Counted from the first letter of the stretch, positions 38,624-47,203 are shown. The stretch: DNA of 47,203 nucleotides from JABMRP01 sp964444795 (GCA_964444795.1 CAYUIQ010000037.1:1-47203), one strand, 5' to 3'. Translations and numbers: made by a program. Notes: generated from the sequence alone by a model not told the origin.

Positions 38624-39820
38624 ATGACCTACCAGTACACGGCCCAGGACCCCCTGGGAAAGGTGCTCACCGGAGTCGTCGAGGCCACCAGTCTCGATGA
38701 CGCCCAACAGCAACTCCGCCGCGACGGCTTCAAGGTCATGGAGATGCACGAGGGTGTCGAGGACGACGCCTCGGGGCTCTTCGCCCGGCGGGTGAGCAAG
38801 TCGGACGTCATCTTTACCACAAACCAGTTGGCCATTATGGTCGAAACAGGGATAACACTTTCCGAGGCCTTGGGCGGGATCCTCCAGCAGGAGGAGAACC
38901 CGACGCTTCGCGAGGTATTAAGCGGTCTGAAAAGCGCGGTCGAAAGCGGCGAGAGTTTTTCCTCCGCGCTGTCCTCCTATCCCAAGCTGTTCGACCGCAC
39001 CTACGTCTCGCTGGTCAAGGCGAGCGAAGCCAGCGGGTCGCTGGGCCCCATGCTGGACCGCATTGCCGGATATCTGCGCAAGGAGGTCGAGACGCGAAGC
39101 AAGATTCGCGCCGCCATGGCCTATCCGCTGGTCATGATGCTCCTGGCCACCGGCGTGACTATCTTCCTGTTGACCTACGTGCTGCCCAAATTTACGCCTT
39201 TGTTCGAGAGCAAAGGTGTCGATTTGCCCAAGCCGACGCTGATCATGATCGGTCTGTCCAACGCGATTCTGGGCTATTGGTATTGGTGGGTCGCCGGACT
39301 GGCGGCGGTGACGATAGCATTCCTCGCCGGCCGTCGAACGGTCGCGGGACGCAAGCTACTCGACCAGACCAAGATCAACATCCCCGTCATCGGACCGATG
39401 CTCCGCAAAGTGGCTATCAGCCGCAGCATTCGCACGCTGGGAACCATGCTCGCCGCCGACGTGCCGATGCTCGACGCCATCCGCTTGGCCGGCGACGTGT
39501 CGGGCAACCAGGGCTACGAGGAACTCTGGAAACAGGTGCATGACCAGGTGACCTCCGGCCGGAAGATCTGCGAGTCGCTGGCCGACAACCCGCTATTTCC
39601 TCGCATCTTGGTCCAGATGATCGGCTCGGGTGAAGACACCGGTAAGCTCGACTTGGTGCTGGAGAAAGTCAGCACCTTCTACGACCACGAGGTGGAAACG
39701 GCCGTGAAGACGGCCACCAGCCTCATCGAACCGCTGCTGATCTGCGCCATGGGCGTCGTCGTCGGCGGCATCGGCCTGGCCCTGCTGCTGCCCATCTTCA
39801 GCCTCAGCAAGCACCCGTAA
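38624..39820 (+). CDS. pilC: Inner-membrane platform protein PilC/GspF
   Basis: The 398-residue protein has the two-repeat T2SSF layout: cytoplasmic helical domain (FTTNQLAIMVETGITLSEAL), membrane helix (YPLVMMLLATGVTIFLLTYV), second domain (ISRSIRTLGTMLAADVPMLD, MIGSGEDTGKLDLVLEKV) and final helix pair (LIEPLLICAMGVVVGGIGLA). Both repeats of the QL/GxxL-type core are recognisable. It anchors the assembly ATPase and organises pilin extraction. It closes the tightly spaced pilus locus; a 229-base gap follows before the CHAT gene. No Shine-Dalgarno is obvious before its ATG. Confidence 0.92.
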   Translation: MTYQYTAQDPLGKVLTGVVEATSLDDAQQQLRRDGFKVMEMHEGVEDDASGLFARRVSKSDVIFTTNQLAIMVETGITLSEALGGILQQEENPTLREVLSGLKSAVESGESFSSALSSYPKLFDRTYVSLVKASEASGSLGPMLDRIAGYLRKEVETRSKIRAAMAYPLVMMLLATGVTIFLLTYVLPKFTPLFESKGVDLPKPTLIMIGLSNAILGYWYWWVAGLAAVTIAFLAGRRTVAGRKLLDQTKINIPVIGPMLRKVAISRSIRTLGTMLAADVPMLDAIRLAGDVSGNQGYEELWKQVHDQVTSGRKICESLADNPLFPRILVQMIGSGEDTGKLDLVLEKVSTFYDHEVETAVKTATSLIEPLLICAMGVVVGGIGLALLLPIFSLSKHP

Positions 39821-40049
39821 CGCGGCCTCAGGCAGGGTCGGCAAGGCGGCGGCGTGACCGAAGGCGGCGGGATCCGACGGAATTCACGAATCGAGCGAGG
39901 GGAATACCTCAGGCGGGTGGGTAGGCAAGGTTGGCCCGGCAGAGTAAGGTGGGTTGCCTTTATGCTGGTCGGCGTAGTTGGCCTGGCCAAGAAGAAGCGG
40001 CCGGGCCGGTGCGGATCGATTATCAGGTCTGCCATTGAAGGGGATGCCC

Positions 40050-43000
40050 ATGCGTCACTTCGGTCCAGTTCTTCGGGTGGTATTCTCTTCGCTCCTCGGC
40101 GCGGCAGTCGCCGTGTCGGTCGTCTCCGCGATGGCCCAGGGCCCTTATCCGCCAGGTCCGCCACGCCCGGGCCAGCCGGGCTTCGGCCAGCCCCCTCGTC
40201 CCGGCCAGCCGCAGATGACGCCCTACCAGAAGCAGCAACTGGAGCAAGAAAACCGGGCCCGTGAGAAGGCCGAGCAATTGCGCCAACAGGGCAAATACGA
40301 CGAGGCGATTCGCGCCGCCCAAGAGTACGTCCAATTGAAGATACGGCGAACCCACCGTTCGGATTACCAAGATCAGCAGTGGGTCAATCAGATCCGCAGC
40401 GAGCAGCAGCGAGCCCGGATGACGCAACAAGCGACCGGGCCGCAGGGCAGTTCTCCCGGTGCGGCGACCGGCTCCAGCAGTGAAGAGAAGAAGCTGCGCG
40501 AAGAAGCCGACCGCCTGAGCCGCGATGGCCAACACGACCAAGCCGTCAAAGCGGCGGAGAAGTGTCTTCAACTGAAACGAGGGCGGACCGGCGGAACGGA
40601 CGCTCAAGACCAACAGTGGCTAACGAACCTGAGAAACAAGAAGACTTCCGCCGAAGTAAGAGCCCGGGAGAATGCCGCCTTACTCGGGACGACGGACCCG
40701 GCGTATGCGAATCTGACACGCGCGCAAGCCCAGCAGATGAAAGACGAACTGGAGTGGCGAGAGAAAGCCGAGCGCAGGCGCGGTGTGGGAAGATACCGTT
40801 ATGCTGTTCAGGCGGCGAAAGAGGCACTCGACTTGAAGCAATCACGAACCGGCCATCTCGAAGCTGAAGACCGGCAGTGGCTGCTCCGCCTGCAAAACGA
40901 AGCGGTGGGCGAGGATAACGGGCTTTCCACGGCGGACGCTGACGACATAGTCAAGATGGAGTACCGGGACAAATGGTTTGACTATTCCGAGGAAGTGCAT
41001 GATGGGGGCGAAATGGCCCGGGCGATTCAAGCCGCTCAGGAGATGCTGGGAACGAAACGAGAACAACTCGGGGATGTCCATCCGGAGGTCGTGGCCGCGC
41101 GGAAGGACCTCAAGGATCTTCAGGAGAAGCGTGCGGCATTGGTCGAGGATATGAGAGAATACATGTTGCGCCGGTATCAGTGCCAGCTTATGGGCGACTT
41201 CAGGGACGCTGCTATCCACGCATCCGGCGCGCTGGACGCGAAGAGGCAAGTCTACGGTACAAGCGACCTGACCGTGGCGATCGCGGCAGCCGAACTGGGC
41301 AGAATTCTCCAACTGGCGAACAGCTCGCTGGCCCCCAAACACTTCCAGGAGTCACTCGATATCATCCTTCGTATCTACGGTGAAGATCACTGGAGATCGC
41401 GCGATGCGAGGGTGGCGTTGCGGGACGCGAAGCGCGCCCTCAGCTTGTTTGACGAGACGAGACGACGCGTCTGCGGCGCGCGGGCAAGAACGGCCCGATC
41501 GGCCAAATTACTGGAACGAGGTTGGTACTACAAGGCGTCGGAGATCGCCAAGGAAGATGAATCCTTCCTCCGCACGCGGTTTCCCGGACCTTCAAGCTGC
41601 CGTGCCGCGTGCCTGGCGAATTTGGCCGCCCTACACCGTGATACCGGAGAATATGCTGAATCGGTGAAAGTCCAGCGGCAGGCGTTGGCGATGCTGCGAG
41701 AACTGTACGGCGAAGAGCATCCGGAGTACATAGATGCCTTGAATCATCAGTTCACGGCCTACGTGCGAATGGGAGACGTGGCGAAAGCAGGGGAGACGGC
41801 GTGGTCGGCGTTGGGATTGGGGCGAAAAATTTGGAAACCGACCGACCGGGAGTACGTGGTCAGTGCTACGAACATGGGAGAAGCCTACTTGCTGACTGGC
41901 CGCCTGAATGATGCGCGAGCCGTTCTGGAATGGGTTGTCTTGCAGCGCCCGAACCGGGACGATCACCGAGACCTGATTCGCTGGGCCGCGGCATCCCACC
42001 ATCTGGGTGGGGTCTACGCGCGGCTCGGCTTGAACGCGGCGGCCAAGCGGAGCTTTACGACTGGCCTGGAGGCTCGGCGAAATGTGTTGGGGGAAGTTTC
42101 CATGTCGTATTTGGAATCCCTGACCAGTTTGGCCAAGCTCAACATGGCAGCGGGGGACTACGCCGAGGCTGAGAGTCAGTTTGCCGCCGTACTCCAGAAG
42201 TCAGAGACGCCCGTGCGGAAGAAACGCCCTCTGTACGCACGCCATCTGGCCAATCTGGCGGAGTTGCATCAGGTAACCGGATCGCATGACAAGGCGGTTG
42301 TGGAGTTGGAGGAAAGTCTGGCCATCTTCCGCGACAATCTGGATGCCACGTTTGGAGTCCTCTCCGAACGCCAGCAATTGGCGATGACCCGCGGTGCCCA
42401 GCGGGTGCTCTTTGCCTACCTCTGGTCGGCGGCCCAGCGCGGCGGTCTTGCGGACGACGCCTATGGGCATGTGTTGATCTGGAAGGGGGCCGTATTTGCC
42501 CGTCAGCGGCAGGTGCGGGCGAAAACCGGCGATCCCGAAGCCGACAAACGCCGGGCCGAATTGCAGGAGACTTCGCGCCAGTTGGCCACCCTGGCTCTCA
42601 TGCAGCCCGGCGCCGGCCAACTCCAAGGATGGAAGGCCAGCCTCAAGAAACTGACGGAGAAGAAGGAGGCACTGGAAAGCCAGCCGGGCGGTGCGGACGA
42701 AAGGGGCACAATCCAGTTCCAATTACAGATGATTTCGCGCCAGATGGCCACCTTGGCTGCCATGGAACTTACCGACAGCCAAATCGAGCAATTCAAACCA
42801 GCCCTTGAGAGACTGACCGCAAGAAAGGAAGCGCTGGAAAGGCAGTTGCGCGGCATTGCCCCCGTTGCCGAGCAAGATGCAGGGCCGATCAGCGTCGGAG
42901 AATTGCAGGCGGCACTTCCCGACCAAGCGGTGCTGGTCGATTTTCTGGAATACGACGGCCTACCGCCGGATGCCCGGCCGGATGGAGAACGCAAACGGCT

Positions 43001-44279
43001 CTTAACGGCCTTTATCGTTCGCAAGGGCGCGCCGATTGTACGCGTTGAGTTGGGGCCCGCGGAGGCGATTGAAGAGGCGGGAACACGCTGGCGGGAACTA
43101 ATCGTGCGGAAAGGCGGTGGGACCGGCGGGATCGCCCCCGATCTGCCGCAGAAGCAACTACGCAAGTTGCTCTGGGAACCGCTGGAAGAGCATCTCGGCG
43201 GCGCCGGCATCGTCTTGCTCTCGCCCGACGGGGTCACCGCCCGTCTGCCGCTGGCCGCACTGCCCGGACGCGAGCCCCAGAAGTACCTGATCGAGGAGCG
43301 GGCCCTGGTGGTGGTGCCGGTTCCGAGGCTGCTGCCCGCTTTGTTGTCCGAGGATGACGCCGGTCAGAAGGTCGCTCCCTCGTTGATGCTGGTGGGCGAC
43401 GTCGACTTTGGCGCCATGCCGGGCACGACGCCTGCGGCGGACAACATGCTGGCGGCCGCGCCCTCGCGAGCGGCCGTTCGCGGTGGCGACTTGCACTTTG
43501 GCCCGCTGCCGGGTACGGCCCGCGAGTTGACGGCGATTGCCGAACTGCACCGAAAGCACTTCGCCGAGAGCCCCTTGGAAGAGGTCCGCGGCGCCGAAGC
43601 GACGGAAGCACGCCTCCGCACTTTGGCCCCGGAGTTTCGTTGTCTGCATCTGGCTACGCACGGCTTTTTTGCCCCTGATCAAATCGTCCCCACATTCAGC
43701 CTGCCGAGCCCCGACGGTAGCACGGACGCTGCTCCGGGAAGCACCGCCTCGACACTGGGGTTTCACCCGGGCCTGCTCTCCGGCGTTGCCTTGGCCGGGG
43801 CGAATCGCAGTGGCGGGGAAGCGACCTCCACCGAGGATGCGGCCGAGGTGGCCGACGACGGAGTGATGACCGCCCTGGAGGTTGCGTCGCTGAATCTCGG
43901 CGGCGTGGAGCTGGCCGTCCTTTCGGCATGTGAAACCGGCCTGGGCAAAACGGCCGCCGGTGAGGGCGTGCTGGGGCTCCAGCGGGCCTTCCAGATGGCC
44001 GGCGCCGACACGACCGTGACCAGCCTCTGGAAAGTCGACGATTCGGCCACGCAAGCTCTGATGGTCGAGTTCTACCGTCTCCTATGGGAAGAAAACCTGG
44101 GTAAGTTGGAATCGCTCCGGCAGGCCCAATTGACGATGCTCCAGCGATACGATCCCGGCCGGCGCGAGTTGCGGCCTCGTGGCCTAACGCTGCTGCGGCC
44201 GGACCAACCTGCGGAAGAATCTTCGCGTCTGTCGCCGTATTTCTGGGCGGCGTTTGTTCTGGGTGGTGACTGGCGATGA
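40050..44279 (+). CDS. Secreted TPR-CHAT caspase-fold protein
   Basis: The 1409-residue protein has a signal peptide (VVFSSLLGAAVAVSVVSAMA), a Pro/Gln-rich segment and four helical modules of about 45 residues (about 72-115, 150-195, 236-285, 307-358) with the recurring tail RTG-x-x-D-x-QDQQW. A TPR tract follows (about 520-760, kinesin-light-chain type, ELYGEEHPEYIDALNH), then two duplicated helical segments (about 835-935). The C terminus is a CHAT domain with His1204 in HLATHGFF and Cys1294 in LSACETGLGKTAAGEGVLG. This is the intact catalytic dyad of CHAT cysteine peptidases. Known CHAT proteins are often effectors of cytoplasmic systems; export is distinctive. AAGGGG lies 6 bases before ATG 40050. 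A metacaspase-like gene follows by 73 bases. Confidence 0.88.
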   Translation: MRHFGPVLRVVFSSLLGAAVAVSVVSAMAQGPYPPGPPRPGQPGFGQPPRPGQPQMTPYQKQQLEQENRAREKAEQLRQQGKYDEAIRAAQEYVQLKIRRTHRSDYQDQQWVNQIRSEQQRARMTQQATGPQGSSPGAATGSSSEEKKLREEADRLSRDGQHDQAVKAAEKCLQLKRGRTGGTDAQDQQWLTNLRNKKTSAEVRARENAALLGTTDPAYANLTRAQAQQMKDELEWREKAERRRGVGRYRYAVQAAKEALDLKQSRTGHLEAEDRQWLLRLQNEAVGEDNGLSTADADDIVKMEYRDKWFDYSEEVHDGGEMARAIQAAQEMLGTKREQLGDVHPEVVAARKDLKDLQEKRAALVEDMREYMLRRYQCQLMGDFRDAAIHASGALDAKRQVYGTSDLTVAIAAAELGRILQLANSSLAPKHFQESLDIILRIYGEDHWRSRDARVALRDAKRALSLFDETRRRVCGARARTARSAKLLERGWYYKASEIAKEDESFLRTRFPGPSSCRAACLANLAALHRDTGEYAESVKVQRQALAMLRELYGEEHPEYIDALNHQFTAYVRMGDVAKAGETAWSALGLGRKIWKPTDREYVVSATNMGEAYLLTGRLNDARAVLEWVVLQRPNRDDHRDLIRWAAASHHLGGVYARLGLNAAAKRSFTTGLEARRNVLGEVSMSYLESLTSLAKLNMAAGDYAEAESQFAAVLQKSETPVRKKRPLYARHLANLAELHQVTGSHDKAVVELEESLAIFRDNLDATFGVLSERQQLAMTRGAQRVLFAYLWSAAQRGGLADDAYGHVLIWKGAVFARQRQVRAKTGDPEADKRRAELQETSRQLATLALMQPGAGQLQGWKASLKKLTEKKEALESQPGGADERGTIQFQLQMISRQMATLAAMELTDSQIEQFKPALERLTARKEALERQLRGIAPVAEQDAGPISVGELQAALPDQAVLVDFLEYDGLPPDARPDGERKRLLTAFIVRKGAPIVRVELGPAEAIEEAGTRWRELIVRKGGGTGGIAPDLPQKQLRKLLWEPLEEHLGGAGIVLLSPDGVTARLPLAALPGREPQKYLIEERALVVVPVPRLLPALLSEDDAGQKVAPSLMLVGDVDFGAMPGTTPAADNMLAAAPSRAAVRGGDLHFGPLPGTARELTAIAELHRKHFAESPLEEVRGAEATEARLRTLAPEFRCLHLATHGFFAPDQIVPTFSLPSPDGSTDAAPGSTASTLGFHPGLLSGVALAGANRSGGEATSTEDAAEVADDGVMTALEVASLNLGGVELAVLSACETGLGKTAAGEGVLGLQRAFQMAGADTTVTSLWKVDDSATQALMVEFYRLLWEENLGKLESLRQAQLTMLQRYDPGRRELRPRGLTLLRPDQPAEESSRLSPYFWAAFVLGGDWR

Positions 44280-44352
44280 GCAGTCTCAAGGGGCCTTGTT
44301 CCGGTTTCGGGTGTTGAGTCTCGCTTTGCTCTTGTGACGAGAGGACCTGACC

Positions 44353-46629
44353 ATGCGATCGTTTCCCCGGTTGTTTTTCGCGGCGGCGCTGTTCGGCGTG
44401 TCGATGTTCGGATGTGGAGGCGAGCAGAGCGACGGAAACGGCGCCAAGAGGGGAATGATTCCCAAGCCGTCCTCGAAACCGGCCCCTCAAACAGTTCGGC
44501 CGCCGGTTGCCGGCCCCGAAGAGAAACCGTTACGCGAACCGACGCAACATGCCCTGTTGGTCGGCTGCACGATCTACGACAACCTGCCGATCAGTGCGCA
44601 GCTCATGGGCGCCACCAACGACGTCGAGTTGATGGCGGACCTGCTGACCGGTACGTTCGATTTCCCGGAGAAGAACGTGCGGCAGCTCTCCGAACGGACG
44701 GGTAAACGGGCGGACCGGCCGCTGCGGGCGAACATTTGCCGCGAGTTTGAACAACTGATCAAACGATCGGGGAAAGGCGACCGCGTCGTCGTTTTACTTT
44801 CCGGGCACGGTACGCAGCAGCCCGACGACGACCCCGACAACGCCGACGACCCGGAGCCGGACGGGATGGACGAAGTTTTCTGCCCCGCCGACCTCGACAT
44901 GGCTTTCGGCCCGGGGGCAAAGGGGATTCCCAACGCGGTCACCGACGACGAATTGCGAGGTTGGCTTCAAGCCATACGGGAGCGTGGGGCGTCGATCTGG
45001 GTCGTCGTCGACGCTTGTCACTCGGGAACGTCGGTTCGCGGCACGGAGGTTCTGCGACAAATCGCTCCCGAGCAGCTTCTGCCCAGGGAAGTGCTCGACG
45101 CGGCGCGCCCCGTGTCCTTGACGCGCGGCATTCACTCCGAAACCGACGCACTCGACGGGGAGACGGACACCGGCGGTCTGGTTGCCATTTATGCCGCGCA
45201 GCCGCACGAACCGACGGTGGAAATGCGATTGCCTCGCAACGCAGCCGACGGCCAGTGGCATGGATTGCTGACGTACACCCTGGTCAAGGTGTTGACCGAA
45301 GCGGAATCCAAGCTGACGTATACCGAATTGGTGCAGCGGATCCATGCCGAGTACGTTTCTTCCCGACGGATCGGTCCGACACCCCTGATTGAAGGAAGTG
45401 ATCGGCATCGCGAGGTACTTGGGAAGGAGCAATGGCCGGAACGTTCGCGCCTGGTGCTGGAGAACGGGCGAGGCGGCATTCTCGAGTTGGGCGCCGGCAG
45501 CTTACACGGACTGACCGTCGGCACCGTTCTGGCCGTCTACCCGCCGCCCGGAGAGGAGGAGTCCGAACAAGCGCTGGGGCACGTGCGCATTCGTCGACTC
45601 CGGCTCGCCGAGTCGATTGTCGAGCCGTGTGCCTACGATCCGCTGCCTCTTCGCGAGGATCTGCCGCTCGGCGGCCGGTGCGAAGTCGTGCATTGGGAGT
45701 ACGGCGACTTGCGGCTGCGCGTGGCAGTCGACATGAGCGAGGCAAACGCAACGGGCGATTCTTCGCCGGAACTCGGCTTGTGGCGCCGTCGGCTTGAGCA
45801 AGCAGCCGCCAAAGAAGGGGCTGTGTTTGAATGTGTTGAAGAGCCGGAGAAGGCGAACTGGCTCGTACGGATCATCGACGGAAAGAAACTCATGCTCGTC
45901 CCGGCCGAAGGGTGGAGCTTCTCGGCCAAGGGCGAAACAGCGGAATTCGGGCCGGTGGTCGCCGCGGAGGAGGCGATCCCTTGGCTGGAAGACCGATTGG
46001 GCAAGATTGCCCGAGCATCAAATCTCCTGAGAATCGGCTCGCGAAGCAAGGCACAGCGCGTGTGGAGTTTCCTTCGCGGAAAAGCAAAACGAAAATCAGT
46101 CCGCGTCCAATTGGTGCGGCTTGCCGACGAGGAGGATCGTCGGGGGAAGCCGATTACCTGGAGCAAGAACGGCGTACAGCTTCAGGCCGGAGACCTCGTC
46201 GGGTTGCGCGTCGAGAACACTTCTCGCTACGCCATCGATTTCTCGCTGCTGTTCGTCGACAGCGGATACGGAATTGACCTGGTTTTTCCGCCGCCCGACT
46301 CGGTGGTCGACAACCGTCTCGATCCCGGAGGCTCGCACGTCGTGGGCCCCATGCAGGTCGAAGGCGATTCGCTGGGCCTGGAGCACCTCGTGTTCGTGGC
46401 GCTGAAGTCGGAAGGCGAACCGGTCGACTTCAGTTGGCTGGCCCAGGAATCGATCGAGCGGGCCCGCGACACCGTGACAACCCGTGCCGGAGGAAACCGA
46501 AGTTTCGACAGCCCGCTGGGGAAACTCCTCCAGCAGGCGATTTTCGCCCAAGGTTCGCAGCGGGGCATGAAAATGGTCGACACGCAGAGCGTCTTCATCG
46601 ACGTGATTTCATGGCAGACCGCCAGATAG
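44353..46629 (+). CDS. Metacaspase-like (peptidase C14) lipoprotein with DUF4384-like tail
   Basis: The 758-residue protein has a lipoprotein-type signal (FFAAALFGVSMFGC; Cys near residue 21), a Pro-rich spacer and a caspase p20-like domain (about 65-290): HALLVGCTIYDNLPISAQLM, GATNDVELMADLL, catalytic His152 in LLSGHGTQ, an acidic Ca-pocket-like loop with EPDGMDEVFCPADLD, and Cys222 in VVVDACHSGTS. These match orthocaspases/metacaspases, which cleave after Arg or Lys. The C-terminal part (about 590-715) resembles DUF4384, a domain that often follows bacterial caspases. It is probably tethered to the envelope. Close linkage to the CHAT gene suggests a pathway between two caspase-fold proteases. 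Confidence 0.87.
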   Translation: MRSFPRLFFAAALFGVSMFGCGGEQSDGNGAKRGMIPKPSSKPAPQTVRPPVAGPEEKPLREPTQHALLVGCTIYDNLPISAQLMGATNDVELMADLLTGTFDFPEKNVRQLSERTGKRADRPLRANICREFEQLIKRSGKGDRVVVLLSGHGTQQPDDDPDNADDPEPDGMDEVFCPADLDMAFGPGAKGIPNAVTDDELRGWLQAIRERGASIWVVVDACHSGTSVRGTEVLRQIAPEQLLPREVLDAARPVSLTRGIHSETDALDGETDTGGLVAIYAAQPHEPTVEMRLPRNAADGQWHGLLTYTLVKVLTEAESKLTYTELVQRIHAEYVSSRRIGPTPLIEGSDRHREVLGKEQWPERSRLVLENGRGGILELGAGSLHGLTVGTVLAVYPPPGEEESEQALGHVRIRRLRLAESIVEPCAYDPLPLREDLPLGGRCEVVHWEYGDLRLRVAVDMSEANATGDSSPELGLWRRRLEQAAAKEGAVFECVEEPEKANWLVRIIDGKKLMLVPAEGWSFSAKGETAEFGPVVAAEEAIPWLEDRLGKIARASNLLRIGSRSKAQRVWSFLRGKAKRKSVRVQLVRLADEEDRRGKPITWSKNGVQLQAGDLVGLRVENTSRYAIDFSLLFVDSGYGIDLVFPPPDSVVDNRLDPGGSHVVGPMQVEGDSLGLEHLVFVALKSEGEPVDFSWLAQESIERARDTVTTRAGGNRSFDSPLGKLLQQAIFAQGSQRGMKMVDTQSVFIDVISWQTAR

Positions 46630-46906
46630 CGTCCCCGGTCGTCCGCTGCTTCCGGTGAAACGTCCGCCATGCGGAGATTCGTTACGAACGTACGCCGCGG
46701 GCCGTGGAAGTCGGCGAATCGGTCGTCCGGGCGCCGCGAGGCCCAGACTGCAGCCACAAACACGCCGGGGTTACCGAACCGCAATCGATTCGCTACTTTT
46801 GCTCGAAGGCAGCCGCCGACACGAAGAATCACCCTCTCTTGCCGAATTGGCCCACGCCGTATGACGCGGTGACAGGAAACAGCCTCAACAAACAGGAACC
46901 TGCGAC

Positions 46907-47203
46907 ATGAAAACAGCCCACGACCTTCTTTGCCTCCGCTTAGGGCGATCGTTCCCGCAGGTACTGTTCGGGGCAGCGGTACTATTCGGGGCAGTGGCGG
47001 TCTGCCTTTCGTACCGTGATGCCTTGGCGGCCGAGAGTCCGGCGCGGATGAAAAGAGCCGACTCCTTCCTCGGCGTGCATTTTGACTTCCATGCGGGCGA
47101 CGATTGCGACCGCGTTGGAGAGCGGACGACACGGCAGATGGTCGAACTCGTCATCGACAAGGTGAAGCCCGACTACATCCAGATCGACTGCAAGGGCCAT
47201 CCC
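46907..47203 (+). CDS. Start of a secreted glycosidase-like protein, cut by window edge
   Basis: Ninety-nine codons are in the window. The signal peptide is unusually marked by a repeated VLFGA (VLFGAAVLFGAVAVC). The mature start SFLGVHFDFHAGDDCDRVGE followed by VELVIDKVKPDYIQIDCKGH resembles planctomycete alpha-fucosidase-like (GH29-related) TIM-barrel proteins. AGGAA lies 8 bases before ATG 46907. The catalytic part is outside the window, so the family is a guess. It may be unrelated to the caspase pair. Confidence 0.7.
   Translation, partial: MKTAHDLLCLRLGRSFPQVLFGAAVLFGAVAVCLSYRDALAAESPARMKRADSFLGVHFDFHAGDDCDRVGERTTRQMVELVIDKVKPDYIQIDCKGHP
46961..46996 (+). repeat. 18-base tandem duplication in a signal peptide
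   Basis: Two adjacent 18-base copies, GTACTGTTCGGGGCAGCG (46961-46978) and GTACTATTCGGGGCAGTG (46979-46996), differ at two positions. They encode VLFGAA and VLFGAV in the hydrophobic core of the signal peptide. Confidence 0.85.

Noticed and set aside
39821..40049. Promoter for the CHAT gene
   Set aside because: Several TTG and TAT-like words occur, but none forms a -35/-10 pair with 16-18 base spacing.
40050..46629. Type III-E CRISPR (gRAMP with TPR-CHAT)
   Set aside because: No gRAMP/Cas7-11, Cas1 or repeat array in the window, and this CHAT protein has a signal peptide.
46630..46906. Small frames between the metacaspase gene and the last gene
   Set aside because: Three overlapping frames of 67-69 codons with no ribosome binding site or domain; composition is that of random high-GC DNA.

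Overview
The window is high-GC bacterial DNA that looks like a member of the Planctomycetota, probably near the Pirellulales. This is inferred from gene content, not from a marker gene. The signs are secreted PQQ-type beta-propellers, DUF1080 (3-keto-disaccharide hydrolase family) proteins, Tat-exported Gfo/Idh oxidoreductases, sugar isomerase/epimerases, many secreted glycosidase-like proteins and a pilus/secretin locus with planctomycete-type accessory genes. No rRNA, CRISPR array, intact insertion sequence or phage gene is visible. One tRNA gene (tRNA-Cys, 2323-2394) is present, followed by a clear terminator. A short trace of an IS21-type transposase lies nearby.

Layout. (1) 76-1869(-): secreted metzincin-like zinc protease. 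(2) 2323-2450: tRNA-Cys and terminator. (3) 2879-9434(-): a four-gene polysaccharide/sugar block, in transcription order aldo/keto reductase, apiosidase-like TIM barrel, large glycosidase-like protein, GH28-like beta-helix. (4) 9591-18042: a PQQ propeller, a Gfo/Idh oxidoreductase, a leftward block of two DUF1080 proteins plus a sugar isomerase/epimerase, and a 1048-residue methyltransferase-like/propeller fusion. The 3-keto-glycoside chemistry known for these families fits this block. (5) 18506-21825(+): NarL-type kinase, response regulator, enolase-superfamily enzyme. (6) 22038-23623: ComEA-like HhH protein (-) and nadC (+). (7) 23801-39820(+): a 16-kb pilus / type II-like secretion locus. 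It encodes four pilin-like proteins, a small membrane coiled-coil protein, PilM, PilN-like, PilO-like, a PilP-position protein, a secretin, a TPR lipoprotein, a histidine kinase broken by an in-frame TGA, a CheY-like receiver, a STAS protein, PilB and PilC. (8) 40050-46629(+): a secreted TPR-CHAT protein directly followed by a metacaspase-like lipoprotein. (9) 46907-end: the start of another secreted protein, cut by the window edge.

The most unusual items are the paired exported caspase-fold proteins (CHAT plus metacaspase), the split histidine kinase inside the pilus locus, heptanucleotide arrays that place TAG stops in all three frames after genes, the same kind of heptamer array inside a reading frame in the methyltransferase/propeller gene, and a divergent promoter pair sharing one self-complementary -35 hexamer. 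Several intergenic palindrome families (10893-11034, 14702-14743, 14838-14873, 21828-21857, 21898-21923) add mobile-repeat or RNA-structure signals.

Family calls rest on visible motifs and overall resemblance; no database search was run. Starts were moved inward from the longest frame where a ribosome binding site plus a signal peptide or domain start supported it.
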